Position numbers and translations under genes: made by a program. A DNA stretch of 64,000 nucleotides from Sphingomicrobium aestuariivivum (GTDB lineage Bacteria > Pseudomonadota > Alphaproteobacteria > Sphingomonadales > Sphingomonadaceae), in assembly GCF_024721585.1 (NCBI RefSeq), contig NZ_CP102629.1, forward strand, positions 2,118,501 to 2,182,500, read 5' to 3'. This document shows, piece by piece, positions 55,143-62,629 of the stretch. Numbering within the stretch: position 1 is the first letter of the stretch; the number at the start of each line of letters is the position of its first letter. Under the pieces are notes generated by a model. The model had not been told where the DNA came from, made no database searches, and saw nothing but the letters and a program-made list of their open reading frames with translations.

Positions 55143-55592
55143 TCAGCGCGCCGCGCCGTCCGCCAGCGGGCGAAGGCGCTGGAAGCTGTCGATACGGCAC
55201 GAACCGCCCATCCGCGTGCGGATGACATCGCGGCGTGCGCACAGCCGGTCGTCGTCGGGCTGGACGTAGAAACCGCCATAGAAATCGAGGCTCGGACAGC
55301 GGTTGTCCATCGCCACGCGAATACGGCTGTTGTCGTCGAGCAGGAAGTCGATGCTGCGCGGGCCGGCGAGCCGGGCCCCCGCGATCTTCTCGCTGGCGAA
55401 GCAGCGCGGGCCGCGTTCGAGCGCGAACTGGCTCTGCTCGGAGCGCTTGGGGCGGATCGGCACGCGGATGACGAGCTGGTTGCGGATGATCACGCGGCGC
55501 ACCTCCGGCGCGGCTTCGGGCGCCGAGCGCATCACGCGCGTCGGCTGCTCGGCTCCCGCCAGAAGGAAGGCGCTTAGCGCGGTCAGGATCAT
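55143..55592 (-). CDS. Conserved hypothetical secreted protein
   Basis: 149 residues from the ATG at 55592, with a short signal-like N-terminus ('ILTALSAFLLAGAEQ'). The C-terminal half has a pattern seen in sphingomonad hypotheticals: 'CPSLDFYGGFYVQPDDDRLC' spacing, then 'RRDVIRTRMGGSCRIDSF', with four Cys that may form two disulfides. No function known. Divergent from the SapC gene. Confidence 0.6.
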   Translation of the reverse strand: MILTALSAFLLAGAEQPTRVMRSAPEAAPEVRRVIIRNQLVIRVPIRPKRSEQSQFALERGPRCFASEKIAGARLAGPRSIDFLLDDNSRIRVAMDNRCPSLDFYGGFYVQPDDDRLCARRDVIRTRMGGSCRIDSFQRLRPLADGAAR

Positions 55593-55791
55593 CTGCTCGT
55601 TCCCATCAGGTCCAGCCGATTGCCATCCGGCGATTGAACCGTAAATGAATTTTTGCTCGGGCCTGTGGCTTCCGTGCGCTTGCGCGGGGTTATGAAAATT
55701 CCTAGATGGCTCACCGAGTTCAATCCCGAGACGGACCCGGGGGGCAGTGATGCCGAGGGCCGTCGACAATTATCTCCAGGAGACAATGGAA

Positions 55792-56583
55792 ATGGCGACT
55801 GAAGCGCCCAAGGGTGTTCTGCCGGTCATGTACAATGACCTCGAACCCATCACGAAGGAAAAGCACGGCAAGCTGACGATCAAGAATTTCGCCAAGCTGC
55901 CCTTCGCCTCGAAGATGCACGCGGTGCCGGTCACCGTCGAGGAAATCCCGCTTCTCCAGCGCTACTTCCCCGTCGTCTTCACCACCGGCGAGAACATGCT
56001 CCCGATCGCCCTCATGGGCCTCAACGAGGGCGCCAACGCCTTCATCGACGACGAGGGCAACCTCATCGACGAGCGCATCTACCTGCCGGCCTACCTGCGC
56101 CGCTACCCCTTCATGCTTGCCCGCCTCAAGCAGGATTCGGAAGAGCTGTCGCTGTGCGTCGACCCGACCGCCGACGTCATCGGTGATCACAAGGACGGCG
56201 ACCCGCTGTTCGACGGCGACGCGCCCTCGCAGCGCACCCAGGACATCCTCAAGTTCTGCGAACAGTTCGAAACCTCGGCGCAGCGCACCGCCGCCTTCGT
56301 TGAAGAACTGAAGAAGCTCGACATCCTGATGGACGGCGAAGTCGCCATCCAGCCCGACGGCATGGAAAAGCCCTATCTCTATCGCGGTTTCCGCATGGTC
56401 GACGAAGCCAAGTTCCGCGAACTGTCGGGCGACAAGCTGCGCAAGATGAACCAGAGCGGCATGCTCTCGGTCGTCATCGCGCACCTCTTCTCGCTCGGCC
56501 AGATCCGCGACGTGTTCGCCCGTCAGGTCCGCGCCGGCAAGGGCCCGGTCACGGTCGAGGAACTCGAAGGCAAGAAGGCGTAG
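55792..56583 (+). CDS. SapC family protein
   Basis: About 263 residues. AGGAG (55778-55782) is nine bases from the ATG at 55792; the ATG at 55786 is only three bases from it. Hallmarks of the SapC family are 'LPFASKMHAVPVTVEEIP', 'YFPVVFTTG' and 'LPAYLRRYPFMLA'. Related to Campylobacter S-layer proteins in name only. Cytoplasmic role unclear. Ends at a strong, partly bidirectional terminator. Confidence 0.85.
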   Translation: MATEAPKGVLPVMYNDLEPITKEKHGKLTIKNFAKLPFASKMHAVPVTVEEIPLLQRYFPVVFTTGENMLPIALMGLNEGANAFIDDEGNLIDERIYLPAYLRRYPFMLARLKQDSEELSLCVDPTADVIGDHKDGDPLFDGDAPSQRTQDILKFCEQFETSAQRTAAFVEELKKLDILMDGEVAIQPDGMEKPYLYRGFRMVDEAKFRELSGDKLRKMNQSGMLSVVIAHLFSLGQIRDVFARQVRAGKGPVTVEELEGKKA

Positions 56584-56609
56584 CGACGCCCTTCCAGCCT
56601 CGAAGAAAG

Positions 56610-56644
56610 AAGGCCTCGCTCCCTGACGGAGCGGGGCCTTTTTT
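56610..56644 (+). terminator. Intrinsic terminator between SapC and N-formylglutamate amidohydrolase genes
   Basis: AAGGCCTCGCTCC (56610-56622) pairs with GGAGCGGGGCCTT (56628-56640), 13 bp with one T-G pair, then TTTTTT. On the minus strand it is followed by CTTTCTTC, so it may serve both convergent genes. Confidence 0.9.
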
Positions 56645-57489
56645 CATTCCGCCGCGCGCGCCCGCCCTTCGAGCACCGCAGCTTCCAGCGACGCTGCTAC
56701 CGCCGATACCAGCCGCGTGATGCGCGCCATCCCGCTGCCCGGTACGCGCAGCGCGCGGTCGAGATAGAGCGAGCGGTCGATCTCCAGCTGGAGCGCGTGC
56801 ACGTCCATCCCCGGCTGCCCGTGCCGCCGCACGATCTCGCCGCCCGCATAAGGGTGGTTCAATCCCGCCTCGAGCCCGGCCGCCTCGATCACCCGTGTCG
56901 CGGCCGCCGCCACGAACGGCGCCGCGCTCGCGCCGTCGCGGTCACCGAGCACGATCCGCGGCAGCCCGCGCCGGCGTGGCGGCATCGAATGGCAATCGAG
57001 CAGGACCGCCGCGCCGAAGCGCGCGCGGGCCTCTTCGATCATCGCCGACAATGCCTCGTGATAGGCGCGCCAACCCACGGCGACGCGCCGCTCGAACGCT
57101 TCTGTTGCCAGTGGCGTCTTCCACAAGGGCTTGCCCGCCGCATTCCTAGCAATGACGATGCCGAGCCCGCGCGCCGCCTTGCTCATCGGCGGCGGGGCAG
57201 GGGCCTCGGGGTGCAGCGCGGGCACCTTCTCCGCCGGATCGCGATTGGGATCGAGCGCGGCGCGCGGCGCCTGCGCCACGACTGCGCCATGCCCCGCCTC
57301 GACAAGCGGCGCCACCAGCCGGTCGACATAGGGATCGGCGAGCGCGAGAATCGCTCGTGTGCCGCCTGCCGCCTGCCGCGCCAGCCAGGGCGGACAGTCG
57401 CGTCCCGAATGCGGCACCGACAGGACCAGCGGGCTGGCCCTGGCGGGCGTGAAAATGCGCGGGGCGGGAAGATCGGGCTCGGGAAGCAT
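56644..57489 (-). CDS. N-formylglutamate amidohydrolase family protein
   Basis: 281 residues from the ATG at 57489. Family motifs: 'LVLSVPHSGRDCPPWLA', 'ADPYVDRLVAPLVEAG', 'AVLLDCHSMPPRRRGLPRIV' and 'GEIVRRHGQPGMDVHALQL'. Hydrolyses N-formyl-L-glutamate in histidine breakdown (HutG-type) or a related amide; there are no hut genes nearby, so the substrate may differ. It is divergent from cpdR, an arrangement common in alphaproteobacteria. Confidence 0.85.
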   Translation of the reverse strand: MLPEPDLPAPRIFTPARASPLVLSVPHSGRDCPPWLARQAAGGTRAILALADPYVDRLVAPLVEAGHGAVVAQAPRAALDPNRDPAEKVPALHPEAPAPPPMSKAARGLGIVIARNAAGKPLWKTPLATEAFERRVAVGWRAYHEALSAMIEEARARFGAAVLLDCHSMPPRRRGLPRIVLGDRDGASAAPFVAAAATRVIEAAGLEAGLNHPYAGGEIVRRHGQPGMDVHALQLEIDRSLYLDRALRVPGSGMARITRLVSAVAASLEAAVLEGRARAAE

Positions 57490-57579
57490 CTTGTCGTTTC
57501 CCGTACCACTTTGCGACAGTGGCGTCGCGATTGTCCTTAACGGCTGGAAAATTTCGCCCGACAGGCGCATAGGGACATC

Positions 57580-57957
57580 ATGTCGAGGATCCTGCTAGCC
57601 GAAGACGATACGTCGATGCGCGAATATCTCGCCCGCGCCCTCGAGCGCGTCGGCTATGATGTCGTCGCGGTCGACTGCGGGACCAAGGCGCTGCCGCTGC
57701 TCGAAGCCGAGAAGTTCGACCTCCTCCTCACCGACATCGTGATGCCCGAGATGGACGGAATCGAGCTGGCGCAGAAGGCGAGCAGCCTCGATGCCGACAT
57801 CCGCGTGATGTTCATCACCGGCTTTGCCGCCGTCGCGTTGCAGGCGGGGCGCACCGCGCCCGAGGCCAAGCTCCTGTCCAAGCCCTTCCACCTCAAGGAC
57901 CTCGTCGCCGAGGTCGATCGCATGTTCCAGACCGAGGACCAGCACGGCAGGTTGTAA
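57580..57957 (+). CDS. cpdR: Single-domain response regulator CpdR
   Basis: A 125-residue receiver without an output domain. Acidic pair 'LLAEDDTSMREYLA', phosphoacceptor Asp in 'FDLLLTDIVMPEMDG', Thr in 'MFITGFAAVAL' and Lys in 'LLSKPFHLKDLV'. The 'FITGFAAVAL' and 'SKPFHL' strings match Caulobacter CpdR, an adaptor that (unphosphorylated) takes ClpXP to the pole to degrade CtrA and others. Its CckA-ChpT phosphorelay also regulates GTA production in Rhodobacter. Confidence 0.88.
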   Translation: MSRILLAEDDTSMREYLARALERVGYDVVAVDCGTKALPLLEAEKFDLLLTDIVMPEMDGIELAQKASSLDADIRVMFITGFAAVALQAGRTAPEAKLLSKPFHLKDLVAEVDRMFQTEDQHGRL

Positions 57958-58058
57958 ACCCGCCGCAGCTTTTCCGAGCTTTTTCGGCTCATCTTGAAAA
58001 AGCTGCAAAAAAGGGGTTGGCAAGGCGGCGATCCTCTCCTAGATGCCGCTTCCGTCAT

Positions 58059-58133
58059 GGGCGTGTAGCTCAGTGGTAGAGCACTATGTTGACATCGTAG
58101 GGGTCGCAAGTTCAATCCTTGCCACGCCCACCA
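58059..58133 (+). tRNA. tRNA-Val (GAC)
   Basis: Acceptor GGGCGTG (58059-58065) with CACGCCC (58123-58129), D stem GCTC/GAGC, anticodon loop TTGACAT with GAC at 58091-58093, T arm GCAAG-TTCAATC-CTTGC, and encoded CCA at 58131-58133. Confidence 0.95.
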
Positions 58134-58158
58134 TGACCTCCCTTCCAAAGGGAAATCC

Positions 58159-58194
58159 AAAAGGCGGTTCCGACCTCGGTCGGGCCGCCTTTTT
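58159..58194 (+). terminator. Intrinsic terminator after tRNA-Val
   Basis: AAAAGGCGG (58159-58167) pairs with CCGCCTTTT (58185-58193); the inner CCGAC-CTC-GGTCGG extends the hairpin. Ends in a T-run. It terminates the tRNA transcript before the sulfur operon. Confidence 0.85.
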
Positions 58195-58209
58195 GCTTGT
58201 CCGCCAGCC

Positions 58210-58237
58210 TTGACGTCCGGCTCTATGTAACTATGTA
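58210..58237 (+). promoter_or_regulatory. Candidate promoter of the sulfur-handling operon
   Basis: TTGACG (58210-58215) and TATGTA (58232-58237) 16 bases apart. CTATGTA occurs twice in tandem (58223-58229 and 58231-58237), so an operator is possible. The predicted transcription start near 58244 lies downstream of the ATG at 58240, so the coding start is probably the ATG at 58276. Confidence 0.4.
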
Positions 58238-58275
58238 TCATGGAGAAATTCGAACAACGACCGCGTTTGGGGATT

Positions 58276-59211
58276 ATGGAAACCATCACTGACAAGGCGC
58301 TCGGCGAGGCGCGCTCGATCATCGAGGCGGCCCGCGACGATGAAGAAAAGCGCCCGACCATCGCCGGCTTCTTCGACGAGGCCACCAATACCGTCAGCTA
58401 CGTCGTCCACGATGCCGCGACGGGCAAGGCCGCGATCATCGACAGCGTGCTCGACTATGACGCCGCCTCGGGCCGCACCGCGACCCGCTCGGCCGGCCTC
58501 GTCGCGGATTATGTCGAGAAAAAGGGGCTCGAGGTCGAATGGGTCATGGAGACCCATGCTCATGCCGACCATATCTCGGCCGCGCCGTGGTTGCAGGGCA
58601 AGCTCGGCGGCAAGCTCGCCATCGGCAAGGACATCATCCGCGTGCAGGACGTGTTCGGCAAGATCTTCAACGCCGGCACCGACTTCGAGCGTGACGGCTC
58701 GCAGTTCGACCATCTCTTCGTCGATGGCGAGCGCTTCCGTATCGGCAATCTCGAGGCCATCGCGCTCCACGTGCCCGGCCACACGCCCGCCGACATGGCC
58801 TATGTCATCGGCGACACGGCCTTTGTCGGCGACACCATCTTCATGCCCGACTTCGGCACCGCGCGGACCGACTTTCCGGGTGGCAGCGCCAACGAGCTCT
58901 ATCGCTCGATCCGTCGCCTCCTCGACCTGCCGCGCGAGACGCGCATCTTCCTGTGTCACGATTACAAGGCGCCGGGGCGCGACGATTACGCCTGGGAAAC
59001 CACCGTCGGCCAGCAGCGCGACGAGAATGTCCATGTCCGCGACGGCGTGACCGAGGAAGAGTTCGTCGAGATGCGCACCACGCGCGACAAGAACCTCGCC
59101 ATGCCCGAGCTCATCATGCCCTCGGTGCAGGTCAACATCCGCGGCGGGCGCCTGCCCGACCCCGAGGACAATGGCGTCTCCTACATCAAGATTCCCATCA
59201 ACACCCTCTGA
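58276..59211 (+). CDS. MBL-fold persulfide-dioxygenase-like (Blh-type) hydrolase
   Basis: About 311 residues from the ATG at 58276 (GGGGATT upstream); an ATG at 58240 would overlap the predicted promoter. Metal motifs: 'METHAHADHISAA' (HxHxDH), His in 'LHVPGHTPADMAYV', Asp in 'FVGDTIFMPDFGTARTDFPGG' and His in 'IFLCHDYKAPGRDDY'. The 'TARTDFPGG' and 'CHDYKAPG' strings belong to the ETHE1/Blh persulfide dioxygenase clade. It has no rhodanese or DUF442 domain. First gene of a four-gene operon for sulfide/persulfide detoxification; no BigR/SqrR-type regulator is adjacent. Confidence 0.85.
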   Translation: METITDKALGEARSIIEAARDDEEKRPTIAGFFDEATNTVSYVVHDAATGKAAIIDSVLDYDAASGRTATRSAGLVADYVEKKGLEVEWVMETHAHADHISAAPWLQGKLGGKLAIGKDIIRVQDVFGKIFNAGTDFERDGSQFDHLFVDGERFRIGNLEAIALHVPGHTPADMAYVIGDTAFVGDTIFMPDFGTARTDFPGGSANELYRSIRRLLDLPRETRIFLCHDYKAPGRDDYAWETTVGQQRDENVHVRDGVTEEEFVEMRTTRDKNLAMPELIMPSVQVNIRGGRLPDPEDNGVSYIKIPINTL

Positions 59212-59222
59212 GAAAGTCTCTC

Positions 59223-59669
59223 ATGACCATCCCTGGCTTTGAACATGCCCAGCCCCTCGAGGGGTTGGTGGGCGGCCTCATGATCGGCCTTGCCGCCGCC
59301 ATCATGCTGCTCGGCATCGGCCGCATCGCCGGTGTCAGCGGGCTGACCGCGCGCGCCGCCGGCATCGCCGACAGCGGCCCGCCGCGCAGCCTTGCCATCA
59401 CCTTCATCATCGCCCTCGTGCTGGGCGCGGTGATCGTCCAGTTCGTGACCGGCACCATCGAGGCGCGCTTCCCGCCCGAGATGTGGATGCTGATCGCCGC
59501 TGGCCTGTTCGTCGGCTTCGGCACGCGCATGGGCTCGGGCTGCACCTCGGGCCATGGCGTGTGCGGCATGAGCCGCCTGTCGCAGCGCTCGATCAGCGCC
59601 ACGCTGACCTTCATGGGCGCGGGCATCGCCACCGTCGCCCTCATGAACGCGCTCGGAAAGGGCTGGTAA
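59223..59669 (+). CDS. YeeE/YedE family protein, first half
   Basis: A 148-residue membrane protein with four or so helices ('LIGLAAAIMLLGIGRIAG', 'ITFIIALVLGAVIVQF'). The signature 'FGTRMGSGCTSGHGVCG' contains the conserved Cys motif thought to carry or pass thiosulfate/sulfur in the YeeE family. It starts 11 bases after the MBL gene; its TAA overlaps the next ATG. Together with the next gene it forms a two-part transporter. Confidence 0.88.
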   Translation: MTIPGFEHAQPLEGLVGGLMIGLAAAIMLLGIGRIAGVSGLTARAAGIADSGPPRSLAITFIIALVLGAVIVQFVTGTIEARFPPEMWMLIAAGLFVGFGTRMGSGCTSGHGVCGMSRLSQRSISATLTFMGAGIATVALMNALGKGW

Positions 59670-60085
59670 TGCGCCAACATCTCCTCACCCTTCTCGCCGG
59701 CAGCCTGTTCGGCGGCGGCCTTGCCATCTCGGGCATGATGGACCCCGCGCGCGTGCGCGGCTTCCTTGACCTGTTCGGCAACTGGGATCCCACGCTCGCC
59801 TTCGTCATGGGCGGCGCGCTCGCCGTCATGGCGGTCGCCTGGTTCCTCCAGAAGGGCATGACCCATCCTTTCGCCGACGCCGAATGGCACCTGCCTGGCA
59901 CCAAGAAGCTCGACGGCAAGCTGCTCGGCGGCAGCGCGCTGTTCGGCATCGGCTGGGGCCTCGGCGGCCTGTGCCCGGGCCCCGCGATCGCCTCGCTCGG
60001 GGTGAACTTCGGGCAGGTCGCGGGTTTCGTCATCGCGATGCTCGTCGGCATGGTCGGCCACCGCTTCATCCTCGAACGCGACTAG
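59669..60085 (+). CDS. YeeE/YedE family protein, second half (DUF6691-like)
   Basis: A 138-residue membrane protein. 'SLFGGGLAISGMMDPARVRGF' and 'ALFGIGWGLGGLCPGPAIASL' are hallmarks of the second YedE-type subunit; the single Cys in 'GLCPGPA' is the conserved one. Start TAATG overlap with the upstream gene. Pairs with the first half to import a reduced sulfur compound. Confidence 0.85.
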   Translation: MRQHLLTLLAGSLFGGGLAISGMMDPARVRGFLDLFGNWDPTLAFVMGGALAVMAVAWFLQKGMTHPFADAEWHLPGTKKLDGKLLGGSALFGIGWGLGGLCPGPAIASLGVNFGQVAGFVIAMLVGMVGHRFILERD

Positions 60086-60091
60086 GCCCCG

Positions 60092-60868
60092 ATGGATCTC
60101 GTCTACCTCTTCACCGGCGCCTTCTCGGGCGCGCTCGTCGGCTTCAGCCTCGGCCTCATCGGCGGCGGGGGTTCGATCCTCGCCGTGCCGCTGATGGTCT
60201 ATCTCGTCGGCGTTTCCGAACCGCACGTCGCCATCGGCACGAGCGCGCTGGCGGTTGCAGCAAACGCTGCATTGGGGCTCGGCGGCCACGCCCGCGCGGG
60301 CACGGTGAAGTGGAAGATCGGGCTCCTCTATGCAGGCGCCGGCATCATCGGCGCCTTCTTCGGCTCGACCGCGGGCAAGGCGTTCGATGGCCAGAAGCTC
60401 CTGTTCCTCTTCGCGCTCGTGATGATCCTCGTCGGCATCCTGATGCTCAAGGGCCGCAAGGCGGTCGGCGACAGCGAGGCGCGTCTCCACCGCGGCAATG
60501 CCCCAAAGGTCGGCGCCTACGGCCTCGGCAGCGGCGTCTTCTCGGGCTTCTTCGGCATCGGCGGCGGCTTCCTCATCGTGCCGGGCCTCGTCGCCTCGAC
60601 GCGCATGGCAATGATCAACGCGGTCGGCACGAGCCTCGTCGCGGTCACCGCCTTCGGGCTGACCACTGCGCTCAACTATGCGCGCAGCGGCCTCGTCGAC
60701 TGGGGCCTTGCGGGCATCTTCGTCGCCGGCGGCTTCCTCGGCAGCCTCGCCGGCACGCGCACGGCCCGCCACCTGTCGAGCAAGGGACAGCTCACGACCG
60801 TCTTTGCCGGCCTCATCTTCGTGGTCGCCGCCTACATGCTCTACAAGTCGGGCAGTGCGGCCTTCTGA
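60092..60868 (+). CDS. Sulfite exporter TauE/SafE family protein
   Basis: 258 residues, with about eight transmembrane helices. TauE signature 'SLGLIGGGGSILAVPLMVYL' and its repeat 'SGFFGIGGGFLIVPGLV' are clear. Probably exports sulfite or sulfoacetate produced by persulfide oxidation. Starts six bases after the YedE gene; the convergent receiver gene begins immediately after its stop. Confidence 0.9.
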   Translation: MDLVYLFTGAFSGALVGFSLGLIGGGGSILAVPLMVYLVGVSEPHVAIGTSALAVAANAALGLGGHARAGTVKWKIGLLYAGAGIIGAFFGSTAGKAFDGQKLLFLFALVMILVGILMLKGRKAVGDSEARLHRGNAPKVGAYGLGSGVFSGFFGIGGGFLIVPGLVASTRMAMINAVGTSLVAVTAFGLTTALNYARSGLVDWGLAGIFVAGGFLGSLAGTRTARHLSSKGQLTTVFAGLIFVVAAYMLYKSGSAAF

Positions 60869-61249
60869 TCAGCCCGCTTTCTCGCGGACCAGCTTCTCGA
60901 CCTTCTTTAGCAGCGCTTCCTCGTCGAAGGGCTTCTGGAGGCGCGGGCGTTCCATCCACTCCTCGGGCATGGTCCAGTCGGCATAGCCCGAGGTCAGGAC
61001 GAAGGGTATGTCGCGCTTTTCGAGGATCTCGAGCACCTGGAAGCATTTCTCGCCGCGGATGTTGAGATCCACGATTGCGGCGTCGATCTGCTCGCGGCTC
61101 GACAGGTCGAGCGCGGCGGCCATGTCATAGGCCGGTCCGACCACGAAGAAGCCGCGATCACGCAGTGCGTCCTCGGTGCTCAGCGACACCACCGGACTGT
61201 CCTCAACGAGCAGGATACGCGCCCCGTTGGCGGCCTTGTCGTCACTCAT
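60869..61249 (-). CDS. Single-domain response regulator (HWE-kinase-associated type)
   Basis: 126 residues. Acidic pair in 'ILLVEDSPVVSL', phosphoacceptor Asp in 'DAAIVDLNIRGEKCF', Ser/Thr in 'FVLTSGYAD', Lys in 'RLQKPFDEEALL'. The string 'ALRDRGFFVVGPAYD' is typical of receivers partnered with HWE-family histidine kinases, which is of interest since an HWE kinase lies at 8977. No output domain, so it probably acts as a phosphate sink or adaptor. Confidence 0.85.
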   Translation of the reverse strand: MSDDKAANGARILLVEDSPVVSLSTEDALRDRGFFVVGPAYDMAAALDLSSREQIDAAIVDLNIRGEKCFQVLEILEKRDIPFVLTSGYADWTMPEEWMERPRLQKPFDEEALLKKVEKLVREKAG

Positions 61250-61337
61250 GCAAATTTCACCCCTATCTTCGCGCCTTGCCGATCACGGGCCGACGCCGTT
61301 TTGCATTCAATGGGGGAGGGGGCCTCCTAGTTCCTTT

Positions 61338-61664
61338 TCAGGAGGCGCATTTGATGCAGTGCGGCACGCTGGGATCGTGCGCCAGCCGTGCCGGCGCGAT
61401 CTCGTCGCCGCAGGCGAGGCAGTAGCCCCATTCGCCGACCTCGATCCGCTCGAGCGCCGCGTCGATGCGCGCGCGCTCGTCCTTGCGCCGCTGTTCGAGC
61501 GCCTTGGCCATTTCCTGCACCTGCATGGCGTCCATGCGGGACAGGCGGCCGACGCTTTCCTGGTCGAGCTCGACAGGCGCGCGACCGCCTTCGTCGAGCT
61601 TGTCCTCGGCGAGGAGGGCAGCGCGGCGCCCGACGAGCGCCGCGCGTGCTTCCTCTTCCTTCAT
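61338..61664 (-). CDS. TraR/DksA family C4 zinc-finger protein
   Basis: 108 residues: N-terminal coiled coil ('QEMAKALEQRRKDERARIDAA' region, about 45-70) and zinc finger 'GYCLACGDEIAP' with 'PHCIKC' (C4). DksA-like proteins bind the RNA polymerase secondary channel. The gene starts four bases after the stop of the lipoprotein methyltransferase gene (62496-61669), so they are probably cotranscribed. Confidence 0.87.
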   Translation of the reverse strand: MKEEEARAALVGRRAALLAEDKLDEGGRAPVELDQESVGRLSRMDAMQVQEMAKALEQRRKDERARIDAALERIEVGEWGYCLACGDEIAPARLAHDPSVPHCIKCAS

Positions 61665-61668
61665 GGCC

Positions 61669-62496
61669 CTACAGCGGCTTGCGGAATTTCAGCGTCATGC
61701 GATCGCTTTCGCCGATGGCGAGGTAGCGGTCGCGATCCACATCGCCGAGACGCAGCGTCGGCGGCAGCGTCCACACCCCCTCGGGCCAGTCGGCCGTGTC
61801 CTTGGGATTGGCATTGATCTCGCTCGCCCCGACATATTCGAAGCCAGCGGCCTGCGCCATCGCGATGACCGTCGAGGTCTTCATGTAACCCGAACCGCCC
61901 TCGCGTTCGGCGGGGGCATTCTCGGGCAGGCGATGCTCGACCACGCCGAGCAGGCCGCCCGGCTTCAGCATGTCGAACATCTGCGCGAAGGCATCGGCTC
62001 CATAAGGCTCGTCGCCCATCTCCCAATTGTGCACGTTGCGGAAGGTCAGCACCTTGTCGGCCGAGCCCGACGGCACCATCACTTCGCCCGCTTCCCACGG
62101 GAAGTCGGCATAGCGGACTGTGCTGCCATAGGCAGGATTGGCCGCGACGAACTCGCGCACGCGGCTCAGGCCCCGCTCGCTCGCCACCGAGTAAAGCGTG
62201 CCGCCATCGCCCAGATAGGGCGCGAGGATCTGCGTGTAATAGCCGCCGCCCGGCCAGATCTCGACCACGGTGTCGCTCGGCTGCACTTCGAAGAAGGCCA
62301 GCGTCTCTACCGGATGGCGATAGGGATCGCGCGCCACGAAGGCCTCGTCGCGAAAGCCCATGCCGACCGCATCGCGGATGAGGTCCTCGAGCACCGCGGT
62401 GCCGATCGCCTGGCCGATATCTTCCGCGCCGTAGTTGGCACAGGCCCCGAGTCCCATGGCGGCAAGCCCCGCCGCACCGGCCATCAAAATCCGCAT
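61669..62496 (-). CDS. Lipoprotein-like class I SAM methyltransferase
   Basis: 275 residues. The N-terminus 'ILMAGAAGLAAMGLGAC' is a lipoprotein signal with lipobox LGAC, then a class I methyltransferase fold: 'DTVVEIWPGGGYYTQILAPY' (motif I), 'SADKVLTFRNVHNW' and 'MLKPGGLLGVVEHRLP'. SAM is not expected in the periplasm, so either the signal is not used or the protein binds another ligand. Related secreted methyltransferase-like proteins occur in many proteobacteria; function unknown. Confidence 0.75.
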   Translation of the reverse strand: MRILMAGAAGLAAMGLGACANYGAEDIGQAIGTAVLEDLIRDAVGMGFRDEAFVARDPYRHPVETLAFFEVQPSDTVVEIWPGGGYYTQILAPYLGDGGTLYSVASERGLSRVREFVAANPAYGSTVRYADFPWEAGEVMVPSGSADKVLTFRNVHNWEMGDEPYGADAFAQMFDMLKPGGLLGVVEHRLPENAPAEREGGSGYMKTSTVIAMAQAAGFEYVGASEINANPKDTADWPEGVWTLPPTLRLGDVDRDRYLAIGESDRMTLKFRKPL

Positions 62497-62629
62497 GATC
62501 CGTCTCCCTGTTCTAATCGATACGCATGCCTAACGATTACGCGACGCGCTTCGTTGCGCAACAGTAAAGGCCGCACCTGTCGGGGGACAAGCGCGGCCTG
62601 CTGGTCGTCTGTAGGAGCGGAAAAGGTGT

